14,336 nt of DNA. It comes from an uncultured Fretibacterium sp. GTDB lineage: Bacteria; Synergistota; Synergistia; Synergistales; Aminobacteriaceae. The position numbers and the translations under genes are program-made. The notes under the pieces are model-generated. The model was not told the origin of the DNA and made no database searches. It was given only the letters and a program-made list of their open reading frames with translations. The stretch lies in the NCBI GenBank assembly GCA_937911045.1, contig CALEPX010000014.1, positions 1-14,336 of the forward strand. Reading direction: 5' to 3'. How positions within the stretch are numbered: position 1 is the stretch's first letter; each line of letters opens with the position of its first letter. Positions 1 through 8,183 of this stretch are shown here, in pieces.

Positions 1-335
1 TTGCTCTATCCGAGATACCGTATGATGATTTCCCAAATCGTGATGAGTTTTGGTATAGATCTCTGTTCCTGATGTTATTGCGAGGTGCGGGTGTCATCGC
101 TTATGCGGAAGTTCATACGTTCAAGGGGCGTTCTGATGTCGTAATTCAGTTCGAAAGGGAAGTAGTAGTTCTGGAATTTAAGTTCGCTAAGAATAAAGCA
201 GAAGTTGATGAGAAGAGAATCAAAGGCTTGGAACAAATGAAGGATAGAGAATATGACAAGGCGTATGGTGTTGACGGACGTGAAGTAATTTCAAGTGTGA
301 TCGTAGCAAATGATGAAGCAAGGCAAGTGGAATAA
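1..335 (+). CDS. AAA-ATPase/PD-(D/E)XK nuclease family protein, C-terminal part (5' end outside window)
   Basis: The frame is open from base 3 to the TAA at 333-335, giving about 110 residues of a gene that starts before the window. It reads as the C-terminal PD-(D/E)XK domain (DUF1703 type) of the family that pairs an N-terminal AAA-like ATPase with a C-terminal restriction-endonuclease fold. The nuclease signature is visible: GRSDVVIQF supplies the metal-binding Asp, and VVVLEFKFAK supplies the E-x-K of the next strand. The helix LFLMLLRGAGV before it is also typical. The family occurs in many copies in gut anaerobes and its role is not settled; defence and mobility have both been proposed. 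It converges on a degraded antisense fragment of the same family, and an N-terminal copy lies at 13949. Family assignment is firm; function is open. Confidence 0.85.
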   Translation, partial: ALSEIPYDDFPNRDEFWYRSLFLMLLRGAGVIAYAEVHTFKGRSDVVIQFEREVVVLEFKFAKNKAEVDEKRIKGLEQMKDREYDKAYGVDGREVISSVIVANDEARQVE

Positions 336-339
336 CATG

Positions 340-750
340 AACATAATATTTCAAAACAATTCCTGAAAATTTTCACTGATGACGGTTCTCATGAATCAAT
401 GGTTTAGCGTATGTTCCGAACTTACTATCTGAAGAAAAAGTTAAGAATTGAATACGGATTATAGAGCGTGTTTTTCCGTCAAACGAAAATCCATCATAAT
501 ATCCTTGAATTTTCCATAATAATAATTCTTCTGAAGACACCGATAACTTTTTCGATAAAATATTGATGTACTCCTTAAAATGACATTCGAGTTCCGACTG
601 TGTGTACCCAACAATATCAGCGTAGCGCTCAGACTTTGAAATACCAATTAGCATTACGAGACGTAAATATTTATCACAACTTTTCACCGTCAAATAAAAC
701 GAGCGTAATATTTCGCTTATTGCCGTTAAAATCGTTCGATCCTTTTTCGC
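340..750 (-). pseudogene. Degraded central fragment of an AAA-ATPase/PD-(D/E)XK family gene
   Basis: On the minus strand, TTG at 693 opens a 106-residue frame that matches the middle of the AAA-ATPase-like family: KYLRLVMLIGIS (usually FVFLTGVSKF), then YADIVGYTQSELECHFKEYI and YYDGFSFDGKTR. The homology runs upstream without a start (ILRSFYLTVKS, from about 725). About 20-25 residues normally found between the TGVSKF-like motif and the RYADIxGYT motif are missing. After FDGKTR the expected YNPFS-type motif is scrambled, and the following WF motif is only recovered in another frame. The piece has no Walker A and no nuclease domain. It is therefore a relic with an internal deletion and frameshifts, tail to tail with the copy at the window start. 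Confidence 0.75.
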
Positions 751-895
751 CAGTGTAATGAATGACGTATTGATTATCTCTCATTTCAACTTCATTGAAG
801 CTAATTAATTTTGTTCGAGAATTTTCGTTCTTAACTTTTTGCTGGAAAATTTTTATCAATGAGAGTGTATCTCTGATAATTGGGGCTAATGACAT
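674..895 (-). CDS. Small hypothetical protein, probably truncated at its 3' end
   Basis: A 73-residue frame starts at ATG 895, with GAGAGGAA placed well upstream as a ribosome site. I do not recognise the family. It begins with an amphipathic helix (APIIRDTLSLIKIFQQKV) followed by beta-type sequence. The last 20 or so residues overlap the region that, one frame over, encodes the start of the AAA-family relic (ILRSFYLTVKS). The real C-terminus was therefore probably replaced when that relic arrived. It lies about 160 bp downstream of the glycine-zipper gene on the same strand and could be a cut-down last gene of that operon. The overlapping frame from 1049 to 831 has no ribosome site and is not called. 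Confidence 0.4.
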   Translation of the reverse strand: MSLAPIIRDTLSLIKIFQQKVKNENSRTKLISFNEVEMRDNQYVIHYTGEKGSNDFNGNKRNITLVLFDGEKL

Positions 896-1052
896 AAATT
901 ATTCCTCTCGTCCTGGAGAGATAAGTATCAAAAAATCTCCTGTATTTACAAGCGAGTGAGCAAACTAACGGATATTTTGTTTTTCTAAAATTCCCTCCAC
1001 CGTTAAATATTAATCTAGCGATTCGAGTTGAGAATAACGATTTTGACATGTT

Positions 1053-2513
1053 TTACCACCATGAAAGAAAATTGCTGACAAAGGATTTAGCTCCTTCACA
1101 AACTCGTTTCGCAGTATTGACTATAGGTTTTACGACATGTTCAACAATAACACTGCGAACTTTTTGATAACCTTTTACGACTGCGGTTGCAACGCCTGAG
1201 CCTGCCATATAACCGATTGTGCCGCCTATAAATCCTCCAACAGCAGCCCCAATAAGACCAAAACATGAGAGAATTTTAGCACCTATTGCAGCTCCCTTCG
1301 TTGCAGACGCTAAACCGCAAACTGATGAAGTCGTAACTCGCTCAATTTTTTCAAAGCCTTCAATCGGGGTAAGGCTTCCAGAAGCAACATGATTAAGAAT
1401 CTTTACATTTTCGACAGTCACAAAAGCTATTGTTGTAATAATATCAGATGGAGTATCTCTAGGAAGACACTTTATAAATCCCTTTTCAGAAGCAACTTTT
1501 AACCCTCCAGCAACGATTACTTTTACAGCAAAATCTGCTCCAGTTTCCAAACCTGTTTCAATGAGTTTTTCACTGTCAATTTCTTTATCCTTGAAAATTT
1601 GTCTTGCAAGTTCAAATCCTGTTCCGACTAACATACCTTGTATCCCAGCTTTGCCAGCGTTTTTAGCAATCCCATTCGCAACATCTTTCATCGCGTAGTC
1701 ATTCCAGCTAAGACCATCCCATTTACCGCTTTGAGCCTGCTTCTGTAATTCTTTCGCTTGTCGTTTACTTAAAAGATTACTCGTTGTTCCGTCAGGTGCT
1801 TGCATTTGATCGGCTGGTGTTAATAACCTCTGTCCTCGATAATTTCCAGCTTGATACATTGCATGCGAGCGTTCTATTGTCGCGCCGTATTTCATTTGAT
1901 ACCTGCGTGAAATTCTCCCTGTATCGAGATTATCAATAACATTATCAACTGAATTTTTTGTGTAACTTTTACCCTCAGGTTTAAGCACACGGGCTCGATA
2001 ATGGCTTCCTCGTACTGTTGCGTTCAAGTTAAAAGTTTGCGCATGATATTCTTCGGCTATGAAACCGTCAAGCTGGGGATTTTGATTTATAGCTCCGCTT
2101 TGAGTCGTGATTGTGTCCCATAGTTCTTGATTGGCAATTTCGAGAGCTTCGTCTAAACTTTGAAGATATTTTGCTGCTTCAATGGTACTCATTCCCGAAG
2201 TAGCTTTTTTCATTTCGCAAGCAAACCAGCTTTCTTTGCTCCTACCATTTGAGACTGTCTCTTTAAGCGATGTTTTAGATTCTTCCTGTGCTTGAATGCC
2301 GTAAATAATTTCGTGCTGGATTTGAGTTAATTCTTCGTCGCTTCTTTCAGGCATATGAACTCTAAATTGCGTGAAAAGCCATTCTTCATTGGTAGTTGTT
2401 TCAGATTTCTTAACATAGCTACTCACAAAATCAGAAATTGTTGATGATAACTTGTCACATTCTTCAATCGTAATTATTTCAGGGCTTATAACTTCGGTCT
2501 CTTTTTCGTACAT
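1053..2513 (-). CDS. Hypothetical protein with nuclease-like core and glycine-zipper C-terminus (candidate defence effector)
   Basis: I do not recognise a named family. I chose Met 2513 (486 residues) because GGTGA sits upstream of it and it follows the AAA fragment's stop; a start at 2555 would overlap that fragment. Residues 1-140 are acidic and helical. Residues 150-215 look like a PD-(D/E)XK core: Glu in the helix GFIAEEYHA, Asp in KNSVDNVID, then RRYQMKYG, a Q-x-K in place of E-x-K, a variant seen in some nuclease-type toxins. The fold is inferred. From about residue 275 come Ala/Gly-rich segments, including GAAVGGFIGGTIGYMAGSG near residue 430, a glycine zipper able to insert in membranes. 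The protein ends NFLSWW. An AAA+ ATPase directly upstream suggests an ATPase-controlled effector, now broken on the ATPase side. Confidence 0.6.
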   Translation of the reverse strand: MYEKETEVISPEIITIEECDKLSSTISDFVSSYVKKSETTTNEEWLFTQFRVHMPERSDEELTQIQHEIIYGIQAQEESKTSLKETVSNGRSKESWFACEMKKATSGMSTIEAAKYLQSLDEALEIANQELWDTITTQSGAINQNPQLDGFIAEEYHAQTFNLNATVRGSHYRARVLKPEGKSYTKNSVDNVIDNLDTGRISRRYQMKYGATIERSHAMYQAGNYRGQRLLTPADQMQAPDGTTSNLLSKRQAKELQKQAQSGKWDGLSWNDYAMKDVANGIAKNAGKAGIQGMLVGTGFELARQIFKDKEIDSEKLIETGLETGADFAVKVIVAGGLKVASEKGFIKCLPRDTPSDIITTIAFVTVENVKILNHVASGSLTPIEGFEKIERVTTSSVCGLASATKGAAIGAKILSCFGLIGAAVGGFIGGTIGYMAGSGVATAVVKGYQKVRSVIVEHVVKPIVNTAKRVCEGAKSFVSNFLSWW

Positions 2514-2520
2514 GAATTTA

Positions 2521-2985
2521 TCACCCGACTTTCGCGCTTGCAGGTTTGATGTCATACTCTTTCAAATTTTCACGGAGTTTTTTTATTTTTTCCTTTTGAA
2601 TATCTGAAATTGATTTTGCTTCTTCGAGGCTCTTTAATAATCGGTCAGTCGTTATTTCTTCAATCTCATCAATGAATGCCGTTTCTACTGCGTCCTGAAT
2701 AATTCCCTCAAGATCAGCCCCATTGAAACCGTCAGTTTTCCTGCTTAATTCGCCGATGTTAATTCTGTTATTGAGCTTGCCGCGCTTTCTCAAATGGATT
2801 TCAAGAATTTTTCTGCGTTCTTGTTCGTTAGGCAGATCAACGAAAAATAATTCGTCAAAGCGTCCTTTCCGTAAAAATTCAGGCGGAAGTTTTGAAATAT
2901 CATTGGTCGTTGCGACAATAAAAACCGTGCTTTCCTTTTCCTGCATCCACGTCAGGAAATTCCCGAATAAACGTGTTGCTAGCTC
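2521..2985 (-). pseudogene. AAA+ ATPase, C-terminal fragment
   Basis: The frame opens at the brxL junction, reads TRLFGNFLTWMQEK and runs to a stop at 2521. It holds the second half of an AAA+ module: sensor 1 (VFIVATTNDIS), PPEFLRKGRFDELFFVDLP with the arginine finger, then HLRKR and the small helical lid domain. This matches the AAA ATPase group that has a T-R-x-F-G-x-F-L-T-W-x-x-E-K segment. The Walker A and Walker B halves are absent, so this piece cannot hydrolyse ATP. The first internal Met (2946) would give 141 residues with no N-terminal domain. It ends 7 bp before the Met-2513 start of the glycine-zipper gene, so the two were probably co-translated. The break sits at the end of the BrxL-like sequence. 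Confidence 0.75.
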
Positions 2986-3242
2986 CCACGCGAACGGAGC
3001 ACAGAAAGGATCTTCTGCGCTTCATCCAGCCTGACGAAGTTATCAGCAAGGATGCGCTTGACGTTATTCACGCCGGCCTTGATGACGTCCTCCTCATCAG
3101 AGCTGCAATACTGTCCCAGCAGGAACTCAAGGACATAGACCGGCACGTTTGCGCCTTCCTTGATCTTCTTGGTCAGGTCCTTGCGGACAATCTTTCCGTC
3201 AAAATGCTCCCGGAGCTTCAATTGCCATAATTCTCTCCCCAA
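2979..3242 (-). pseudogene. brxL: BREX system protein BrxL, N-terminal stub
   Basis: This 87-residue frame matches the start of BrxL, the Lon-related AAA protein of BREX phage-defence systems: HFDGKIVRKDLTKKIKEG, NVPVYVLEFLLGQYC, then VNNVKRILADNFVRLDEA. Full BrxL is roughly 680 residues, so only about an eighth remains; it stops (TAG 2979) where AAA-fragment homology starts. GC content is clearly above both neighbours, with many GTC, CTG, GGC and AAG codons, which points to a separate origin. The frame can only start at TTG 3242. A better site (GGGGAGAG, then ATG 3228) reads out of frame and stops after nine codons, so the 5' edge may also be a junction near 3222. No other BREX gene (brxC, pglX, pglZ) is in the window. 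Identification is strong; function is lost. Confidence 0.8.
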
Positions 3243-3248
3243 TCTACT

Positions 3249-5540
3249 TTATCTTTTTCCTCTACATTTTGAACATCTATTTGGTAAACATAAGCCATTT
3301 TTTTTGAAGTATTCTGCTTCTCCATTTGTTATTACAAAAGAATGTCCACAATTGTTGCATCTTCTGGTTTCATACACACTATTATTCCAAGCCTCTTGTT
3401 CTTTCTTAGCTTGATTGACTAATTTTCCAAAACACTCTGGGCATACTGTTCTCGTCAAATTTCGCTTTTTATCAGTAAATTCTTTTAGTCGGTAAATCGG
3501 AACATCTTTACCACACTCAGCACATTTGATAGTTTGCTTTTTGCAGTACCTACACCACCTTTGATTCTCCCAGCCAAATTCACTTTTTCCAATTGCATGC
3601 ATCAACTTTGTTTGATTTGAATAGAAAAATTCTCTGCCACAGCATTCGCAAGTAAATGACACCTCAGACTTATCTTCGGCGCATGGCAAACATATCCTAT
3701 ACCCCATTGACCAAACATCTACTCTTTGATTATTCACATACAGGTTCTTGAGAAAGTAAAAATCTGGATGCTCTTGTCCACAAATGCTACATCTCACAAA
3801 TACACGCTTGCCATCTCGTCGGAACGTTTTAGGAAAAATACTATGACTATCACTGGAGTTATTCCCATTCAGCTCTCTTAAATAACTATTAACAGCTTTC
3901 TTCCACACATAGTCATTTGGCCTCGTTCCAGGTTCAGAAGTTTTTCCATTAGCATGAAACGTATTATAGAAGAGATTGCACATAGAATAAGGCAAATGAT
4001 CCCATGTAATTCGCCATACTCCCTGTGGACGTTCAGAATCACGTGAACGACGCATATCACCACCAATACCAAATGCAAATGATTTTTCAGCGATACTATC
4101 TTCCTCACTATTACTATTACGCAATGCATACGGGAATTTTCCAGGCATCATAATCATAAATACCAATAATGCAACCTGATAATACTCCTGATCGGGCGTA
4201 AAGAACATCTGCTTAGAGCCTGACCTAAGCAACTCCGGAGGTGTAAAGGTACGATTTCTTGATACAGATGGATAACCCTCTATCTGCCACGTATCGGTGT
4301 CAACGAAGTATGTCTCTTTGGGATTTGCAATATAAATTGTAGCCGGATTCAAGCAGCCAAAATAAATACCAGCCTTATGCATCTGCATCACTGTACTCAA
4401 AATAGTATCCGCCAATGTGCAAAGATCTTCTCTCTTCCATTCAGGAAATGCTTGACTCATACCGGTTGTACCATTAAGTACAGAGCGAGTTAACTGAGTA
4501 CCTTTCGCTGTAGGCAAAAGAATACCCACGAACTGTCCATTATCATTTATCAATTTATCTACCGGCCAACAAATTTCAGGGATTTTGATTTGTGCTTGAA
4601 GCATACGATCAGCTTTGTTTTCCCAAAGATCAATCTGTAAAATATCTGCTGTATAAATCTTCGCACAGTATTCTCCATTATCGATAGAATATGTAACGGG
4701 ATTATGATTAGACATCAGAGGCTTTAAGAGATGAACCACGGACTTATTTCTGTTTGCAGTCACCGTTTCACCTTGTTCAGGAACGCGGTGAAGGGAAGAC
4801 CTTTTGGATATCTTAACCATCTGATCTGTCCACTGAAACGCTTTATTTTCTGTCATTTCTTTCGAATAATATGCTTTTTCACCTACGGACAAACTACAGA
4901 TATATCCGTTTGCATCAACCCCATATCCTCGCATATTGGCCTTTGCCTCTAAAGCTGCCGTCCGTGCGATCACACCATTGTCTGCACTGGTAGTCAAAAA
5001 CACAATTGCACATCTTGTATTGCGCTCGTGAAAAGACTTGAAACATTCCTCGAACGTATTACTATACCATTCTTTATAATCCCCGGCTTTTAGTGTCTGC
5101 TTTTGTTCCTCTGTTAGTTTGGCTTTTTCAAAACTCGGAATATAATATACGCTCTCCGAATTACTGATACTTTTTCCTGTGCTCCAGCGATCAGAAAAAA
5201 CGTCAAATTTATCACTTGCGATAAAAGCAGCATCTATAAATACTCGGATTTTATAATTACTCAGTAAGTCCTCAATTTTCGTCCCGTATCGAGGCCAAGA
5301 AATATGTATCCTACTATTTTTTACGTTCCTTTCCGATCCATACACCTTATTAGTATCTTGTGTTATTCTGGTTTCATCTTTCTCAATATCAGATACCCCT
5401 ACTTTTAGTTTCCTTTCTGTTGCAATTTCTATATTATGCTTCATTGCGATAGGCAGATTTAGATTATCTCCGTTTCTTTCTTCTAGTATCTTCTTTTCTG
5501 AAGTAGAATTTAATCTTTTGAAAAATCCCAACAATCCCAT
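3249..5540 (-). CDS. Multidomain protein: possible PIN-like domain, kinase-like domain without catalytic residues, zinc-ribbon array
   Basis: The start is ATG 5540 behind a perfect AGAGGAGG; the protein has 763 residues. Residues 95-220 (KIRVFIDAAFIAS, later IVFLTTSADNGVIARTAA) resemble a PIN/NYN fold with Asp 103 and Asp 187 as possible metal ligands; this is a guess from pattern. Residues 262-560 are protein-kinase-like: Lys 294 in CAKIY, HKAG at 388, YFVDTDTWQI for the DFG region, PPELL for APE, and DQEYYQVALLVFMIM for helix F. The catalytic loop reads FGCLNPATI, so the HRD Asp is Cys and the metal-binding Asn is Thr; it is probably a pseudokinase. Residues 580-763 hold about eight CxxC pairs, about four zinc sites, ending in a zf-trcl-like domain (CNNCGHSFVITNGE, RCSKCRGKR). 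It starts 21 bp after the ATPase gene, so the two are co-transcribed and probably act together. Confidence 0.75.
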   Translation of the reverse strand: MGLLGFFKRLNSTSEKKILEERNGDNLNLPIAMKHNIEIATERKLKVGVSDIEKDETRITQDTNKVYGSERNVKNSRIHISWPRYGTKIEDLLSNYKIRVFIDAAFIASDKFDVFSDRWSTGKSISNSESVYYIPSFEKAKLTEEQKQTLKAGDYKEWYSNTFEECFKSFHERNTRCAIVFLTTSADNGVIARTAALEAKANMRGYGVDANGYICSLSVGEKAYYSKEMTENKAFQWTDQMVKISKRSSLHRVPEQGETVTANRNKSVVHLLKPLMSNHNPVTYSIDNGEYCAKIYTADILQIDLWENKADRMLQAQIKIPEICWPVDKLINDNGQFVGILLPTAKGTQLTRSVLNGTTGMSQAFPEWKREDLCTLADTILSTVMQMHKAGIYFGCLNPATIYIANPKETYFVDTDTWQIEGYPSVSRNRTFTPPELLRSGSKQMFFTPDQEYYQVALLVFMIMMPGKFPYALRNSNSEEDSIAEKSFAFGIGGDMRRSRDSERPQGVWRITWDHLPYSMCNLFYNTFHANGKTSEPGTRPNDYVWKKAVNSYLRELNGNNSSDSHSIFPKTFRRDGKRVFVRCSICGQEHPDFYFLKNLYVNNQRVDVWSMGYRICLPCAEDKSEVSFTCECCGREFFYSNQTKLMHAIGKSEFGWENQRWCRYCKKQTIKCAECGKDVPIYRLKEFTDKKRNLTRTVCPECFGKLVNQAKKEQEAWNNSVYETRRCNNCGHSFVITNGEAEYFKKNGLCLPNRCSKCRGKR

Positions 5541-5561
5541 GATATACCTCCTCTACATATC

Positions 5562-7388
5562 CTAATTACCAAGAAATAATGGTCGTATAAATTTCAACAA
5601 ATTATCTGTCTTTTCTTCGGTTCTAGACATCGAACTCAACACTTCGAATAGTTCCTGCGCTTTATTTTGTGAGCTTCGATCACCCTCTTTAATTTTTTGC
5701 ATATAATAAACTAGCAAACTCCGCCCTATTCGCTCATCATAATCTTTTTCCCAAAATTTCCACGCATCTTCGAGCCATTCGCCTTTCATGTATTCTTCCG
5801 CATCAGTGTTTGCTAACTTTTGAATATATCTGGTCAATTCCCGTTTTTTGATAGTTTCCGTTTCATTTTTCCAGATTACACCAAGCTTACGCACTAGCCC
5901 AGCATGAACAATATTGACACCACGACTGTTGTATTCGTCACCATAGTGGTACCATCTTTCGTCGTCCCCGACAACCTGCCCAATTACTCCAACACGGAAT
6001 AGGTCGCCAAGGATTCTGTCAACGCCCTTGTCTTTGATAACACGGCTATCTTTTGTGTACTCCGCGAATTGCAACCAAGTGAATCGCCTTGGTAGACCAT
6101 AAAAACAATCAAAGATTTCATCGACATCTTTGCGTATATAGGAAGCTTCCAGTTCAGCCTTTGCCTCTTGACAACTCCCATTGCTATATTCGCTTATTAT
6201 AGCTTGAAAAACATCTTCCGTGAAACAGGTGTCAAACCCACGCGCGTTTACGCAACAATCAAGTAATCGAACGATATCCCGAGGTCTTGACCAAGTAATA
6301 CTCCGAATATATCGTGTCGGCTCTAAACCATTAATTCTTTCCGGAAACCATCGCGTGTATCTTGTGGCATCTGTTCCGCCATATTCACCATTTATTTCTT
6401 CTGCTTTTTCGATTTGTCTCATTAAGAGTTGAATGATAGGAACCTCAAACATTTCACTTGTATTAAAGTCCCATTTCAAAGTGAAACTAAATCCTTCCAT
6501 TATATTGCGGACTCTATTCCCATAGTGATCCTCAATCGCTTTCAGCACCTCTGGACGGGAAGTCCCAAAAGCTTTTATATGCGACCAGTGCATGTCATTT
6601 TTCTGGTCATTAAACCATCTGATAGTTAAGAGCAGGTCACGCACTAGTCGCAAATCACGCTTATAACGATTTTCATTTCCTGTATGGCAGACATCCAACT
6701 CATCTACAAAAATGTAATACGGAACATCTAAGCGTTCCAGCTTTCGAAAACAGTAAGTTGCTTTTTCTACCACCTCTTGAAACGTACTATTTTTTCTTCC
6801 AATCGATAACTCTGGTAATTTGATACTTATTTCTGGATTGATAATACCAAAAAGATTGAACCCAAAATTCAGACTACTGCTAATTCTCACTTGCTTGCTA
6901 TCTTTCTTAAGCGCTGCTGAAACAGTTTCGGAAAAAGCTTTCCAACTGTCGTTGTGAACAAAAATTTGTTCATTCTGATCAACCTCATTATCCCTCAAAA
7001 TCGTCATAAAGAAATGCCAGCGCCAGAAGTACGTATAATCTTCGACCTCCGCCCCACCTTCATCCACATCATATGTGGTAAACGATTGTCTGGAACTGGC
7101 GATGCTAACCTCATTCTGATGGGATGCATAATTCTGTTCAAATAGAATAAATGACGTTTTAGAAATAGGATTCTTCGCCCTTACCTCATGGTCAATATAT
7201 CTTAGAACTGCGGTCTTTCCAAGCCCTTTGTTTCCCAAGATAAAACATTTGTTTCCTTGAAACAGATCATTGAAGTTCTGTCTAGGAGGGATTGTAAAAA
7301 CCGATATAAAATCTCTTGTTTCGTAGCGAATATCCTCTTTCGCGTCAGGAATTCCTGCATAAATATTGCAAATCTTTGTGATGCTCAT
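5562..7388 (-). CDS. P-loop ATPase (Sll1717-like / STAND-type)
   Basis: This 608-residue protein has Walker A GNKGLGKT at 52-59, directly after a short N-terminal segment. Walker B is YYIFVDELDV at about 224-233, with FGTSRPE at 274-280 as a likely sensor region. The arrangement fits the Sll1717-type P-loop ATPases found in defence islands. Residues 330-608 are helical and carry winged-helix-like stretches (RFTWLQFAEYTKD, VDRILGDLFRVGVIG), a common sensor or adaptor layout. ATG 7388 follows GAGAGGAA. No membrane segments are visible, so it should be cytoplasmic. It is the first gene of the minus-strand defence-like run and ends 21 bp before the pseudokinase/zinc-ribbon gene. The ATPase call is firm, the family name moderate, and a defence role is inferred from context only. 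Confidence 0.8.
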   Translation of the reverse strand: MSITKICNIYAGIPDAKEDIRYETRDFISVFTIPPRQNFNDLFQGNKCFILGNKGLGKTAVLRYIDHEVRAKNPISKTSFILFEQNYASHQNEVSIASSRQSFTTYDVDEGGAEVEDYTYFWRWHFFMTILRDNEVDQNEQIFVHNDSWKAFSETVSAALKKDSKQVRISSSLNFGFNLFGIINPEISIKLPELSIGRKNSTFQEVVEKATYCFRKLERLDVPYYIFVDELDVCHTGNENRYKRDLRLVRDLLLTIRWFNDQKNDMHWSHIKAFGTSRPEVLKAIEDHYGNRVRNIMEGFSFTLKWDFNTSEMFEVPIIQLLMRQIEKAEEINGEYGGTDATRYTRWFPERINGLEPTRYIRSITWSRPRDIVRLLDCCVNARGFDTCFTEDVFQAIISEYSNGSCQEAKAELEASYIRKDVDEIFDCFYGLPRRFTWLQFAEYTKDSRVIKDKGVDRILGDLFRVGVIGQVVGDDERWYHYGDEYNSRGVNIVHAGLVRKLGVIWKNETETIKKRELTRYIQKLANTDAEEYMKGEWLEDAWKFWEKDYDERIGRSLLVYYMQKIKEGDRSSQNKAQELFEVLSSMSRTEEKTDNLLKFIRPLFLGN

Positions 7389-7452
7389 TTTGTAGTTCCT
7401 CTCGGTCGAATTTTTTTAGTCCAGTTGATTAGCAAATAATTAAAATGTTCTA

Positions 7453-8064
7453 CTAGTTGTTCTTTTCATTCTTATATTTTTTTAATATTTCATTTAATTG
7501 TTTATCCGTATTTGTATTTCCTTTAAAAAATTCTGTTTGACTATTTAATCTTGGCTCAATGTCTCCTGAAAGTACTGTATTTTTTGCAACATAGGCTCTA
7601 AATATAGTTCCAGCATCTATTGTGGCGTTAGTCCCTCTGAAAATATGGCTAATGGAGATATTAAGGAGTGCCCCAGCAATCACTACGCCTGTACTACTAC
7701 TACCATCATTATCTTTCGTTCCTGTAAGTTGTATAATGTGCCCATTATAAGCCTCAACTGAGTCAATGGTAATTTCTAACTTTCCACCAATTCCCAAAAG
7801 TCCGGCAGAAGATGCTTTAATAACAGAACCATAAGCAAATGCGCCTTGTTCAATTACTGTGAAGCCGTTTTCATCTTTTACAGCTCTCTCAACTAGAAAT
7901 TGAAGTGTTTGTCCTGTTTTAACTTTATTGGACTTAATCTTTTCAATAACTTTAACTAAGACTTCTGTTCCTCTTTTAACAATGATAGTTTCTTGTGCAA
8001 ATAAAGTGCAAGAAGTATAGCAAAAGACCAAGATTAAGATAATACAAGTAATAATTTTTTTCAA
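7453..8064 (-). CDS. Secreted (periplasmic) beta-rich protein of unknown function
   Basis: I place the start at TTG 8064 because AGGGGTGA lies eight bases upstream and the product then begins MKKIITCIILILVFCYTS, a standard signal peptide; the longer frame from 8199 adds 45 residues without a good ribosome site. Cleavage is likely after TLFA, before QETIIVKRGTEV. The mature part, about 175 residues, alternates beta strands and glycines (GTEVLVKVIEKIKSNKVKTG, then GAFAYGSVIKASSAG and GGKLEITIDSVEAYNGH). This resembles periplasmic domains that present a high-temperature-requirement or barrel-like fold, but I cannot name the family. A lysine/asparagine-rich tail follows. The gene ends 64 bp before the ATPase start, and no clear terminator lies between them, so partial co-transcription is possible. 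Confidence 0.65.
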   Translation of the reverse strand: MKKIITCIILILVFCYTSCTLFAQETIIVKRGTEVLVKVIEKIKSNKVKTGQTLQFLVERAVKDENGFTVIEQGAFAYGSVIKASSAGLLGIGGKLEITIDSVEAYNGHIIQLTGTKDNDGSSSTGVVIAGALLNISISHIFRGTNATIDAGTIFRAYVAKNTVLSGDIEPRLNSQTEFFKGNTNTDKQLNEILKKYKNEKNN

Positions 8065-8183
8065 AATAAAATTCACCCCTAACCCAAATTTTAAATTCTC
8101 TCGAAAGTTTTCGACCTGTGCGGTTGAGAAAATTAGTCTGCAATAATTTTCAATATTGTCTAAAATCGCAGTTCCGACAAATT

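Noticed and set aside
831..1049. Minus-strand 72-residue open frame after the glycine-zipper gene
   Set aside because: It has no ribosome site, overlaps a better-supported start at 895 and shows no recognisable sequence.
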